NCBI GenBank assembly: GCA_937950405.1
Contig: CALFDH010000061.1
Location: 1 to 39,492 of the forward strand
From: an uncultured Meiothermus sp.
GTDB taxonomy: Bacteria > Deinococcota > Deinococci > Deinococcales > Thermaceae
Length of the DNA stretch: 39,492 bases
Direction: 5' to 3'
Below are positions 1 to 7,593 of the stretch, piece by piece. Below the pieces are notes generated by a model that was not told the origin of the DNA, did not search any database, and was given only the letters and a program-made list of their open reading frames with translations. Made by a program: the position numbers and the translations under genes. The stretch's first letter is position 1; each line of letters starts with the position of its first letter.

Positions 1-77
1 ACGATGACCGACATGGCGTAGTTGATGAAGCTTTGTTTGACTTCGTCGGTGATTTCAATTGGTAGGACTTGGGACAT
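1..77 (-). CDS. gyrA: DNA gyrase subunit A, N-terminal fragment
   Basis: Only the first 25 codons are inside the window; the gene continues beyond its left edge. The minus-strand translation begins MSQVLPIEITDEVKQSFINY and continues AMSVIV. The INYAMSVIV block is the highly conserved start of GyrA, just ahead of the winged-helix domain. GyrA is the DNA breakage-reunion subunit of gyrase, which introduces negative supercoils in the cytoplasm. The ATG at 77 is preceded by a good ribosome site (AGGAGAT, ending about 6 bases upstream). A consensus promoter, an RDRM-like operator and a terminator-like leader hairpin lie upstream (see 106-181). Identity is near certain even though the fragment is short. 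Confidence 0.95.
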   Translation of the reverse strand, partial: MSQVLPIEITDEVKQSFINYAMSVI

Positions 78-105
78 TCAATATCTCCTGTTTCGTTTTC
101 GGCAC

Positions 106-130
106 AAAAAAAGCGCCTGGGTCGCGCTTT
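106..130 (-). terminator. Terminator-like hairpin in the gyrA leader (possible attenuator)
   Basis: Read on the minus strand, AAAGCGC (130-124) pairs with GCGCTTT (116-110) around a 7-base loop. A run of T follows immediately, seven in all including the stem end. It lies between the gyrA -10 box and the gyrA ribosome site, so transcripts from the promoter at 145-173 must pass it. The shape is that of a short intrinsic terminator, but the stem is only 7 bp. An attenuation role is inference. Confidence 0.5.
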
Positions 131-144
131 ATATCCAACGAATC

Positions 145-181
145 ATTATACCCTATCGAGGCTTTTATGTCAAAAACATAA
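145..181 (-). promoter_or_regulatory. gyrA promoter with overlapping RDRM-like (DdrO) operator
   Basis: On the minus strand TTGACA (173-168) is followed by a 17-base spacer and TATAAT (150-145), a perfect sigma-A consensus promoter pointing at gyrA. The -35 box sits inside a 17-bp inverted repeat at 165-181, TTATGTCAAAAACATAA on the plus strand, with 6-bp arms. It closely matches the radiation/desiccation response motif known from Deinococcus (approximately TTATGTCATTGACATAA), where gyrA belongs to the DdrO regulon. A repressor bound here would cover the -35 box. DdrO control in this organism is inferred. Confidence 0.85.
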
Positions 182-223
182 TTTCTTGGCCAGGCTCTTA
201 TCATTTGCCTGGGCATCGTCGCT

Positions 224-320
224 TCAACCCCTCACCCGGCGACAGCGGTTACCGCCAGAATTGTTGTACTTTGCCAAAAAAGCACCTTACTGGCCGGCGC
301 AGTCGCCACCCTCTCCCGCA
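224..320. repeat. Direct-repeat module, copy 1 (left of DUF1501/DUF1800)
   Basis: Two short blocks here recur identically at 3016-3112: a 21-base block (224-244, core CCCCTCACCCGGCGACA) and a 19-base block (302-320, core CCACCCTCTCCCGCA). The spacer between them is 57 bases in both copies. The second block begins a GC-rich inverted repeat (CCCTCTCCCGCA / GGGGAGCGGGAAAGG). A degenerate relative lies at about 456-482. The rest of the 78-542 gap holds the gyrA leader and promoter and no convincing gene. Confidence 0.6.
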
Positions 321-542
321 AGGGGAGCGGGAAAGGGGAAAACGATAAAAGCCTTTTTCTTGGCCAAATGGGGGCATCTTACCCGAATAGCTGCGGAGAA
401 TGGCGCAAAGAAAGGCACATTTGTTGCTCGGGTATCGTCCAATCTGTTTCCCTTTGCCCCTACCCTCTCACGGTGGGGGACGGTTTTCGTTGTCCATTCC
501 AGGTTATGTCCTGTGTGCCCCACAAAGCCGTGCTACCCAGAT

Positions 543-1715
543 TCACATCAAGGCTATTGGGCTGAAATCTGCTCCTAGCACCTGACGTGGGTTGGCGGCA
601 ATCCATTGCAAGGCCGTGGCGTAGACGTTGCGGAAGTCGGTCTTGTATTTGAGCGCGTTCAGCTCGAGGTCTTCCAGGTCGGGCTCGCTCCCGAACAGCC
701 CGCCCTTTATGCCCCCTCCGAGCACAAACATTAGCCCACCCTCTCCGTGGTCGGTGCCAAAGGAGGCGTTTTCGGCGACCTGCCGCCCAAACTCGCTGAA
801 AACCACAATCATTACGTCCTTATCCCGACCAATGGCCTTCATATCGGCCCGGAAGGCGGCAGCGGCCTGGGCCACATAGCCCAGGAGCTCGGCCTGACGC
901 GGGGGCTGGCCGGCGTGGGTATCCCAGCCGCCCAGGGTGGTGTAGTAGACGCTGCTGCCCAGCCCCCCCGCAATCATGCGGGCGATATCCCCCATGCTTC
1001 GGCCAAAGGCATTGTCGGGGTACTGGGCGCGGTTCCTGACCTCGCGCAGTTGTCCGATTTTGTCCAGGGCGCCACGCAACGAGAGCATGGCCTGGCGCAC
1101 CTCCTCGGCGGCGCCGCTGCGGGTCAGGCGGGCCTCCTTGTTGAAGGCTTCCTCGAACTGCTGGGGCAGCCGAATGCTGAAGGCATCTATGCTGCTGATG
1201 GCCGGTGCGCTACGCCGTTCCCCCATCTGGGCCTGGGGGGTGGCTCCGCCCAGAAAGGTATCGCAGAAAGGGTCGTCCTGGAGGTCGCCCCAGCGGCCCA
1301 GCCAGCCGGTTTCTTGCCTGCGGCTGGGGTCGGCGGTGTGCCAGATGGAAGTGGAGATGAAGTGGCTGCGGTTGGGGTTGGGGTAGCCTACTTGCGGGAT
1401 GATGGCCAGTTCGCCGTTGTTCCACATCGGCATCAGCGGCCTAAGTTCGGGGTGGAGGCCCAGTTTTTGCCCATTGGCACCCAAATCCAGCACTTCTTCG
1501 CGCTTGATGGCGATATTGGGGCGCAGGCGGTAGTAGAGTTCGTTGCGGTAGGGAACCAGGGTGTTGAGCTGATCGTTGCCACCGAACAGGTTGACGACCA
1601 CCAGGATTCTGTCCCTAGACTGCGCTGCCAGAGCGGTTTTGGAAAGCAACGAGGGCGCACCCTGCCCCAGGGCCAGTGTCAACAGGGATTTTTGGATGAA
1701 GTCGCGTCGGTTCAT
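543..1715 (-). CDS. DUF1501 domain-containing protein, Tat-exported
   Basis: This 390-residue protein matches the DUF1501 family (distantly sulfatase/alkaline-phosphatase-like). The N-terminus carries a twin-arginine motif (MNRRDFIQKS) followed by a hydrophobic stretch ending near ALAAQ, so Tat export is likely. Family features include VVVNLFGGNDQLNTLVP near residue 40, the HFISTSIWHTADPS block, GGWDTHAGQP, and SEFGRQVAENASFGTDHGEG near the C-terminus. The ATG at 1715 follows GACGAGG with good spacing. It starts 15 bases after the DUF1800 stop codon. These two families are usually encoded together, probably as partners in one exported complex, but their biochemical role is unknown. Both genes lie between two direct-repeat modules. 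Confidence 0.88.
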   Translation of the reverse strand: MNRRDFIQKSLLTLALGQGAPSLLSKTALAAQSRDRILVVVNLFGGNDQLNTLVPYRNELYYRLRPNIAIKREEVLDLGANGQKLGLHPELRPLMPMWNNGELAIIPQVGYPNPNRSHFISTSIWHTADPSRRQETGWLGRWGDLQDDPFCDTFLGGATPQAQMGERRSAPAISSIDAFSIRLPQQFEEAFNKEARLTRSGAAEEVRQAMLSLRGALDKIGQLREVRNRAQYPDNAFGRSMGDIARMIAGGLGSSVYYTTLGGWDTHAGQPPRQAELLGYVAQAAAAFRADMKAIGRDKDVMIVVFSEFGRQVAENASFGTDHGEGGLMFVLGGGIKGGLFGSEPDLEDLELNALKYKTDFRNVYATALQWIAANPRQVLGADFSPIALM

Positions 1716-1730
1716 GGAAACCTCGTCCGG

Positions 1731-2930
1731 CTAGAGTAGCTGGGCTTCTGGCTTTACCAGGGCCAGCGCGCCACTGGCGTCGTCCATAAAGACCTCTAAA
1801 TCGAGGCGGCGCTCCCGGCCCGCAAAGCCCGCCAGCACATTGAGGCGGTTCAGGAAGGGCGACTCGGCGAGCCAGGATAGGCCGCCATCCCAGCCCGCTA
1901 CGGTGGGGGGGTCGAAGGGGATTTGCCCCATAGCAGCCAGGGCCAGGTAAAGCCCACGCCCGGGCCGCCCCTCGAAATCCAACGCCGTAACCCCGGCGGC
2001 ATACCACAGCCCCACCAGGTATTCCAGGGGGCTTTTGATGATGGCGTTGCGGTATTGCGGGCTGTAGAACTCGTCGCGGGTGAAGAGCCAGCGCAAGAAT
2101 TCGCGAGTGCCGCTGCTGCGGAAAACCCCTGCGGCTTCCTGTACCAGCGGCTCGGGCGGTTCGGGGCATAGATAGAACTTAAGCAGCTTTCGCCCCACAA
2201 ACTCGTAGGTTTTGGGGTGGGCGATCAGGATTTCCAGCACCTCGTCGCCGGTTTTGATGCGCTTGCCCAGGAAGGTTTTCTCGCCCGGGTCGTGCCAATT
2301 GCGGTTGAAGACAAACTCAAAGGCTACATTGGCGCTGGCCTCACGGGGGCGCTGGTTGCCGGGCAGCCGCACCGTCCAGCCGGTAAAAGCCCGGGCCGCT
2401 TCCAGGATGTCCTGCTCGCTGTAGTGGCCGGGGCCGACGGTGTAGAGCTCGAGCAGCTCCCGCGCCCAGTTCTGATTGGGGTGCTCCTTGCGGCTCTGGG
2501 CGTTGTTGAGATAAAGGAGCATGACCGGGTTTTTGGCGATGGCCTTCAGGAGTTCGCCGTAGGGCCCATAGCCCAACTGTCGGAAGGTGGCAAACTGGTT
2601 CCAGAAGTCAATCCCCTGGGCTCCCATGGTCTCGCGGAACTCCGAGGTCAGGTGGCCGTGCCAGAACAGCACCAGTCGCTCGGCGGCAGGGGTGGGGGTG
2701 GTGAGCCAGTGGTTCAGCCAGCGCTGGCTGATTTCGCGGTGCTGCTGGGCGCGTTCGTTGCGGGTGGCAGCGGTGGTGTAAGCAGGGGCGGGGGCCGGGT
2801 CACGCAGCAAATAATCCACTGCGCCCTCGAGGCCCACCTCCACCAGCTGCTGGGCTTCCTCCTTGCGCCCACGTGCGGCGGCGCGGCGCAGCAGGTGGGT
2901 GGCCTGGGAATAGGTTAGTGCTCGAGCCAT
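1731..2930 (-). CDS. DUF1800 domain-containing protein
   Basis: This 399-residue protein has the DUF1800 hallmarks: an N-terminal helical block beginning ALTYSQATHLLRRAA, the motif RLVLFWHGHLTSEF, LLYLNNAQSRKEHPNQNWARELLELY, and EAARAFTGWTV. The ATG at 2930 is chosen because AGGAG sits about 6 bases upstream. An in-frame ATG at 2993 would add 21 residues but has only a GAGG almost touching it. The gene is first in a two-gene operon with the DUF1501 gene, 15 bases apart. The pairing is typical, and the function of either member is not established. Confidence 0.88.
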   Translation of the reverse strand: MARALTYSQATHLLRRAAARGRKEEAQQLVEVGLEGAVDYLLRDPAPAPAYTTAATRNERAQQHREISQRWLNHWLTTPTPAAERLVLFWHGHLTSEFRETMGAQGIDFWNQFATFRQLGYGPYGELLKAIAKNPVMLLYLNNAQSRKEHPNQNWARELLELYTVGPGHYSEQDILEAARAFTGWTVRLPGNQRPREASANVAFEFVFNRNWHDPGEKTFLGKRIKTGDEVLEILIAHPKTYEFVGRKLLKFYLCPEPPEPLVQEAAGVFRSSGTREFLRWLFTRDEFYSPQYRNAIIKSPLEYLVGLWYAAGVTALDFEGRPGRGLYLALAAMGQIPFDPPTVAGWDGGLSWLAESPFLNRLNVLAGFAGRERRLDLEVFMDDASGALALVKPEAQLL

Positions 2931-3015
2931 GAAAAACTCCTGGCTATGAACATAGCCTGCCAAGCTGAAACCAGCCTTAAGGGCGGTCTTCATCCTCTGC
3001 AGTGATGATTTGGTA

Positions 3016-3112
3016 TCAACCCCTCACCCGGCGACATGGGGTGCTGATAGCAGAATTCCTGATGGCAATAGGGGTATCAAGTCCGTGTGCGGGGTCGCCA
3101 CCCTCTCCCGCA
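3016..3112. repeat. Direct-repeat module, copy 2 (right of DUF1501/DUF1800)
   Basis: Same two blocks, same order and same 57-base spacing as at 224-320: the 21-base block at 3016-3036 and the 19-base block at 3094-3112. The spacer sequence itself is not well conserved. It fills most of the space between the DUF1800 start and ppk2. Confidence 0.6.
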
Positions 3113-3221
3113 GTGGGGAGAGGGAAAGTGGCACGTTCAAAGTCTTCCTGATGGGCCAGGCCCTGGGGTGCTTTGCTCATCCGTTGCTCTCTGGCATAGA
3201 ATCCCCTGCAAAGGAGCTTTC

Positions 3222-4025
3222 ATGAAACAGTACCGCATCGAATCCAACGGTTCATTTCGCCTCGAGCATTTCGACCCCGATGACACCAGCGCCTTCAAAG
3301 GCGGCAAACAGGAAGCCCTGGTGGCGCTGGAAGCGCTGAACAAAAAGCTGGAAAAGCTGCAAGAGCTGCTCTTTGCCGAAGGTAAGCACAAGGTGCTGGT
3401 GGTGTTGCAGGCCATGGACGCAGGCGGCAAGGATGGCACCATCCGGGTGGTCTTCGACGGGGTAGACCCCAGCGGGGTGCGGGTGGCCAGCTTTGGTGTG
3501 CCCACTGAGCATGAGCTGGCCCGCGACTACCTCTGGCGAGTGCATCAGCAGGTGCCGCGCAAGGGTGAGCTGGTAATTTTCAATCGCTCGCACTACGAAG
3601 ATGTGCTGGTCGTGCGGGTCAAGAACCTGGTGCCCCAAGCGGTCTGGCAGAAGCGCTACCGCCACATCCGCGAGTTTGAGCGGATGCTGGCCGACGAGGG
3701 TACTACCATCCTCAAGTTCTTTTTACACATATCCAGGGACGAGCAGCGCGAACGCCTGCAAGAGCGGCTGGACAACCCCGAGAAACGCTGGAAGTTCCGC
3801 AAGGGCGACCTTGACGACCGCAAACTATGGAACCAGTACCAGGAAGCCTTCGAGGATGCCATCCGCGAGACCAGTACCGAGTACGCCCCCTGGTACGTGA
3901 TACCGGCCAACAAGAACTGGTATCGCAACTGGCTGGTGAGTAGCATCCTGGTCGAAACCCTGGAAGGCCTCAAGATGCAGTACCCCAGGCCGGAGATTGG
4001 CCTCGAGAAAATCGTGATCGAGTGA
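3222..4025 (+). CDS. ppk2: Polyphosphate kinase 2, class III type
   Basis: This 267-residue PPK2 transfers phosphate between polyphosphate and nucleotides. The sequence is very close to the Meiothermus ruber class III enzyme, which can phosphorylate nucleoside mono- and diphosphates. Walker A is MDAGGKDG (residues 65-72), the Walker B region is FNRSHYED (120-127), and the basic lid is KRWKFRKGDLDDRKLW (188-203). The ATG at 3222 follows AAGGAG at 3211; an upstream in-frame extension into the repeat region is not supported. It is a stand-alone gene on the plus strand. Likely role: nucleotide energy balance from stored polyphosphate in the cytoplasm. Confidence 0.95.
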   Translation: MKQYRIESNGSFRLEHFDPDDTSAFKGGKQEALVALEALNKKLEKLQELLFAEGKHKVLVVLQAMDAGGKDGTIRVVFDGVDPSGVRVASFGVPTEHELARDYLWRVHQQVPRKGELVIFNRSHYEDVLVVRVKNLVPQAVWQKRYRHIREFERMLADEGTTILKFFLHISRDEQRERLQERLDNPEKRWKFRKGDLDDRKLWNQYQEAFEDAIRETSTEYAPWYVIPANKNWYRNWLVSSILVETLEGLKMQYPRPEIGLEKIVIE

Positions 4026-4035
4026 GCCTACGGCC

Positions 4036-4359
4036 CTACCAGGGGTTGGGGGCGCTCCAGACCCGCTTGCGCCACTGCTCCCGCGCCGCCTCGACCTGCG
4101 CGGGGTCATCCTTGTCGAGCGGCATCAGGCCGGTCTTGCGCCAGTGCTCCAGGCGGCGACGTACCGTCGGGTCGAAATCGTCCTCACTGGCCGGGCTGAT
4201 GGGCTGGTACTCGCGGCCATCGTAGCGCCACAGCCAGCCGTGCCAGTACACCGTGGCGTCGTAGGGCGACACCCCGTAGCGGCGGGCCGCCTCATGGGTC
4301 AGGGGGTCTTCAATCGCCCAGTCGCGCCAGACAAACTTGGGAGGGGTGGGTTTTTGCAC
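4036..4359 (-). CDS. Hypothetical protein
   Basis: A protein of about 107 residues, rich in Trp and charged residues, with the block EAARRYGVSPYDATVYWHG followed by WLWRYDGREY. I do not recognise the family. The GTG at 4359 is preferred because GAGAGG lies about 7 bases upstream and this start avoids overlap with the divergent gene at 4485. An in-frame ATG at 4491 would give 151 residues, but it has a weak ribosome site and overlaps the next gene head to head. The stop codon lies 10 bases from the ppk2 stop, so the two genes converge. Confidence 0.6.
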   Translation of the reverse strand: MQKPTPPKFVWRDWAIEDPLTHEAARRYGVSPYDATVYWHGWLWRYDGREYQPISPASEDDFDPTVRRRLEHWRKTGLMPLDKDDPAQVEAAREQWRKRVWSAPNPW

Positions 4360-4484
4360 GGGTTTACCTCTCTGGGAAAGCCGTGGCGCTTCGCCACTTC
4401 CGACCTCGGCCTCTATGTTGGGGAGCTTAGCTGGGGCGCTTTTTCTGTCGAACAGAAATCGCTCGAGCGGCAAAATGAACCTGT

Positions 4485-5483
4485 ATGCCAAAGGCTTATC
4501 AGGTTTACCAGAGGGTGTTAGAGGTGGGCCGGGCCTATCTGGGCCGGCCCAAAGCCAGCGACCCGGAGACCGCGGAGGCCCTGCTGGGGCTGGATCAGGC
4601 TTCCTTTGCGGCGTTTACCCACCGGCTCGGGCTGGGCAGCGCCAAGCACCTGCGCTACACGGTGCTGCCCCTGGCCTGTGCGAAGCCGCCCCTGGGCCCC
4701 CTCCTGCGCGAGATGCTGGCTGCCGGGGCCAGCTTTGCCGAGCTACAAAAGCTGCAAAGCCGCTACCGCAGGCGTGAACTGGAACTGGCCCAGCTCCAGG
4801 AAGCAGCCAAAGCGCGCGCCTGGCGCAGCCTGCTGGTCAAGCGGCGGGCGCTGCCCAACTGGGCGACCCGGCCGGTCTGGATTTTTCCGACCGATGTGCG
4901 GCTGCGTGCGCTCGAGGGCCTGAACCCCACAATTGCCGAGGTACTGGTGGAGCGCTACAGCCAGCCGGGGGAGTGGGTGGTAGACCCCATGGCCGGCAAG
5001 GGAACGGTGGTGCAAAAAGCCCTCGAGCTGGGCCGCCAGGCCTGGGGGAGCGACCTGAAGGGCGATAATGGTCTGGTCAAGCGGCTCGACATTGCCGACC
5101 TGGTCGAAGCCCTGGGCGAAGAAGTGGCCGATTTGCTGGTACTCCACCCCCCCACCTTTGCCTGGTTTGCGCAGAATGTCTTTGACCCGAAAACGCACGA
5201 GCACCCCGAGACCGATTACGCCAACTGGCTTTCAGGCCACCTCGAGCACGCCCTGCCGGTGCTCAAACCGGGGGGGCGGCTGGTGCTGATCGTGCGGCCC
5301 GACCACAAGCCGCGCGGGCTGATTCGCCAGGACGGGCGGCTTCGGTGGGCCTTTGTGGCCCCTGTGGAATATCTGCTGAGTGAGAAGGACCTCGAGCCCG
5401 TTCACTACCACCTGGCCGTTTCGGAAGACGGCGAGGAGGACTGGAGCATCTTTGTAGGCAAAAAACCTGTGCTGGACGACTGA
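4485..5483 (+). CDS. DNA/RNA methyltransferase-like protein (class I SAM fold)
   Basis: A 332-residue protein. Residues 1-120 are a helical region of unknown type. Residues 130-325 look like an N4/N6-type methyltransferase: the SAM-binding motif I is WVVDPMAGKGTVVQKALELG (164-183), followed by an acidic strand end (GSDL). The motif IV position reads LVLHPPTF instead of (D/N)PPY, so the first catalytic residue is His. A Gly-rich turn before a late strand (LKPGGRLVLIV) also fits the fold. No adjacent restriction gene is seen, and tRNA or rRNA is as plausible a target as DNA. The start has no strong ribosome site. Confidence 0.65.
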   Translation: MPKAYQVYQRVLEVGRAYLGRPKASDPETAEALLGLDQASFAAFTHRLGLGSAKHLRYTVLPLACAKPPLGPLLREMLAAGASFAELQKLQSRYRRRELELAQLQEAAKARAWRSLLVKRRALPNWATRPVWIFPTDVRLRALEGLNPTIAEVLVERYSQPGEWVVDPMAGKGTVVQKALELGRQAWGSDLKGDNGLVKRLDIADLVEALGEEVADLLVLHPPTFAWFAQNVFDPKTHEHPETDYANWLSGHLEHALPVLKPGGRLVLIVRPDHKPRGLIRQDGRLRWAFVAPVEYLLSEKDLEPVHYHLAVSEDGEEDWSIFVGKKPVLDD

Positions 5484-5631
5484 TCCAAATCACTCTGAAC
5501 AAAATCAAGAAACCGTACCCCCAAATTTCCGCCGGACGAAAAAGTGGATGTCGGGATACTGTCTTTGGAGGTAAACATGACGCAGATTCGTACACAACGG
5601 GCATTGATAGACGGCCGACGGCCAGGATCTC

Positions 5632-6765
5632 TTGCGGGTGGAGATCAAAGCTCCCCAGGAAGGGGTGCAGGCCCGCCGGCTCGACTTAGCGCTGGTGATA
5701 GACCGCTCGGGCAGCATGTCCGGTTCCCGCCTGCGGGCGGCTAGGGAAGCCGCCGAGGGAATCCTCAAAGCCCTGGACGGTCAGGAGGTGCGTCTGGGCC
5801 TGGTTGCGTTCAACGATGGCGTTTTGCGCTCTGAGGGCTGGGTTGGGCCTGCGGAGGCCCGGTTTTTTCTGGATGCCCTGGTTGCCCAGGGAAGCACCGA
5901 CCTTTTTCGAGGCTGGCAGATGGGCCAGCAGATGCTGACCCCGCAAAAAGGGCGACTGCGGGCGGTGCTGCTGCTAACCGATGGACAGGCTAATCGAGGC
6001 CTGACCCAGCCCGAGGCCATTGCGGCCGAGGTGCTCCAGGCAGCGCAACGAGGGGTGTACACCAGCACAGTTGGCATTGGGCTTGGCTACAACGAAGCCC
6101 TCCTCTCGTTTATGGCTGAGGTAGGCGGCGGCACCCATCTGTTTTTGCCCGATGAGGCTGCTCCAGAGCTTACCCAGGCGCTCCTGGAGGAGCTGGCCTT
6201 TTTGCGGGGAACAGTGCTGGATGGGGTTGAACTGATACTCCTGGGGGCCAGGGCGACCCCTTTGCTGGGGGTATGGGAAGGGGGGCAGGGCTACCTGGGC
6301 CCGATGGCACCGGGGGAGGTGCGCACCCTGCTGTTGCAGCTCGAGCCCCTTTCGGAGGTGCCCACCCTGGAAGCTGTGGTGCAACTGCCCGGAGGGCGGG
6401 AGCACTATCGTTTGACCTTGCCCGAACCCGCGCCGACGGGCCCCGATTATCGGCAAGTGGCCTTTGAGCGAGCTGTGGCCCAACTGCGACACCTGTACGC
6501 CAGGCTAAGCGACCTGGAGGGCCCCAGTCAGGCCCAGGTTCTGCTCGAGGCCGTCCAGCCAATCCGGGCTACCTTGCAGGGTCACCCCGATATTCGCACC
6601 CCCCAGTTGCTAGCTCAGCTAGAGCAGCTCGAGGCCCGTCTGAAGCGGCTCGTAACTTCCTTTAAAGTTCAAGAAGCCCGCTGGTTTTCCAAGGCTTTTT
6701 TCACCGAGGCCGACAGCCTCAACTCCACCAGCCGCAAACCCCGCAATCTTCGCACCGGTCGTTAG
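5632..6765 (+). CDS. VWA domain protein, 5' end apparently frameshifted
   Basis: A von Willebrand factor A domain fills residues 15-200 with a complete MIDAS: DRSGS (24-28), the Thr of GSTDL, and LLLTDGQAN. A beta-rich and then helical C-terminal part follows. The frame opens with TTG at 5632, about 6 bases after AGGA. A much better start (ATG 5577 with GGAGGT) lies upstream but one frame off. Skipping one base near 5608-5612 would fuse MTQIRTQRALI to TADGQDLLRVEIKAP, which looks like one continuous domain. Either one base is extra (mutation or assembly error) or translation now starts at TTG. Neighbours downstream are 2 and 186 bases away, and the cluster's function is unknown. Confidence 0.8.
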   Translation: MRVEIKAPQEGVQARRLDLALVIDRSGSMSGSRLRAAREAAEGILKALDGQEVRLGLVAFNDGVLRSEGWVGPAEARFFLDALVAQGSTDLFRGWQMGQQMLTPQKGRLRAVLLLTDGQANRGLTQPEAIAAEVLQAAQRGVYTSTVGIGLGYNEALLSFMAEVGGGTHLFLPDEAAPELTQALLEELAFLRGTVLDGVELILLGARATPLLGVWEGGQGYLGPMAPGEVRTLLLQLEPLSEVPTLEAVVQLPGGREHYRLTLPEPAPTGPDYRQVAFERAVAQLRHLYARLSDLEGPSQAQVLLEAVQPIRATLQGHPDIRTPQLLAQLEQLEARLKRLVTSFKVQEARWFSKAFFTEADSLNSTSRKPRNLRTGR

Positions 6766-6767
6766 GA

Positions 6768-6929
6768 ATGAGCCGAAAGTGCAGTTGGCTGACCGCCACC
6801 CCCGAGGGCGTGCACTACGTCTCACATGACCTGAGCAAGCCCGGCCCGCGCCTGGTGATGACCCCCGACATCGCCCCCTGGATTCAATACTCCCAGGTAG
6901 CTGCCGATGATATTTTCGACGCCGAATGA
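6768..6929 (+). CDS. Small hypothetical protein after the VWA gene
   Basis: A 53-codon frame begins 2 bases after the VWA stop (TTAGGAATG). It encodes SRKCSWLTATPEGVHYVSHD, then PGPRLVMTPDIAPWIQYSQV, ending DDIFDAE. The composition looks coding and the spacing suggests translational coupling, but I recognise no family. It could be the front of a longer gene broken before 6952, since the next frame starts only 22 bases on. Low confidence as a functional gene. Confidence 0.4.
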   Translation: MSRKCSWLTATPEGVHYVSHDLSKPGPRLVMTPDIAPWIQYSQVAADDIFDAE

Positions 6930-6951
6930 TTTTTTGCTACGAAGAGGGTAT

Positions 6952-7485
6952 ATGTTACGCGGCATCTTCCCACCGGCCTATCACAGCGCCCCCAGCGCTA
7001 ACCGATTCCTGGCGCAGGCCACCTATAACCACCGCCTGAGCCTGGAGGAAATCGAGGTGTGGGCGCAACAGCGCATCACCATGCTTATAGCCGAGGCGGC
7101 AGCCCGTGCGACCGGGCGCGAGCCGCCCCCGCGCCCTTACGATGAGTTTGACGACCCCGCCTACGAGGTGCCCCTGGTACTGGACGGCTGGGTGCTGATG
7201 GGCCTGACGGTCTATACCGAGACCCGCAGCGGCGGCTCTTGGGTGCTCTACTGGCTGGACGCCCAGGGCCAGCTTGGGGTGAGCTACCAGGGCAGCAACT
7301 ATTACTCTCCCGACCACCACTCCCTGACCGGCCTGCGGGCTTCGATTGGGCCTGCCCCCACTAGCTGGGAGCTACCCCCCCGAGATAGCGGCGGCCAACG
7401 AGAAGGCAGGCTGGCCCCGCGAGCGCCTGCTGGCCCTGGCGCGGGGGGAAATCCGGGTGGACAACCCGGCCTTGCAGTGGTATGA
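6952..7485 (+). CDS. Hypothetical protein, C-terminus probably frameshifted at a C7 run
   Basis: The ATG at 6952 follows GAAGAGGG. The frame encodes an N-terminal helical part (NHRLSLEEIEVWAQQRITML) and a Trp/Tyr-rich middle (YEVPLVLDGWVLMGLTVY, GGSWVLYWLDAQGQLGVSY). After WELPP the frame turns into an arginine/glycine-rich tail that does not look natural. Dropping one C from the run at 7375-7381 gives EIAAANEKAGWPRERLLALA and then RGEIRVDNPALQWYDP, ending at a TAG at 7490-7492. That version is far more protein-like and ends 17 bases before a terminator. The family is unknown. This is either a real frameshift or a homopolymer error. Confidence 0.55.
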   Translation: MLRGIFPPAYHSAPSANRFLAQATYNHRLSLEEIEVWAQQRITMLIAEAAARATGREPPPRPYDEFDDPAYEVPLVLDGWVLMGLTVYTETRSGGSWVLYWLDAQGQLGVSYQGSNYYSPDHHSLTGLRASIGPAPTSWELPPRDSGGQREGRLAPRAPAGPGAGGNPGGQPGLAVV

Positions 7486-7508
7486 CCCGTAGGGTCGCTG
7501 ACGTGATG

Positions 7509-7533
7509 CCTGGCTTGCTGGCCAGGTTTTTTT
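7509..7533 (+). terminator. Intrinsic terminator of the VWA cluster
   Basis: CCTGGC (7509-7514) pairs with GCCAGG (7521-7526) around a 6-base loop and is followed by seven T. It closes the plus-strand cluster starting at about 5577. Confidence 0.8.
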
Positions 7534-7593
7534 CAGTCTCTTCCTTCTAAGTTGCGCCCGTATAAGGTCTAGAGATGAATCCAGGCTGTGATA

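Noticed and set aside
2931-2993. N-terminal extension of the DUF1800 protein from ATG 2993
   Set aside because: The internal ATG at 2930 has a far better ribosome site and begins at the conserved domain start.
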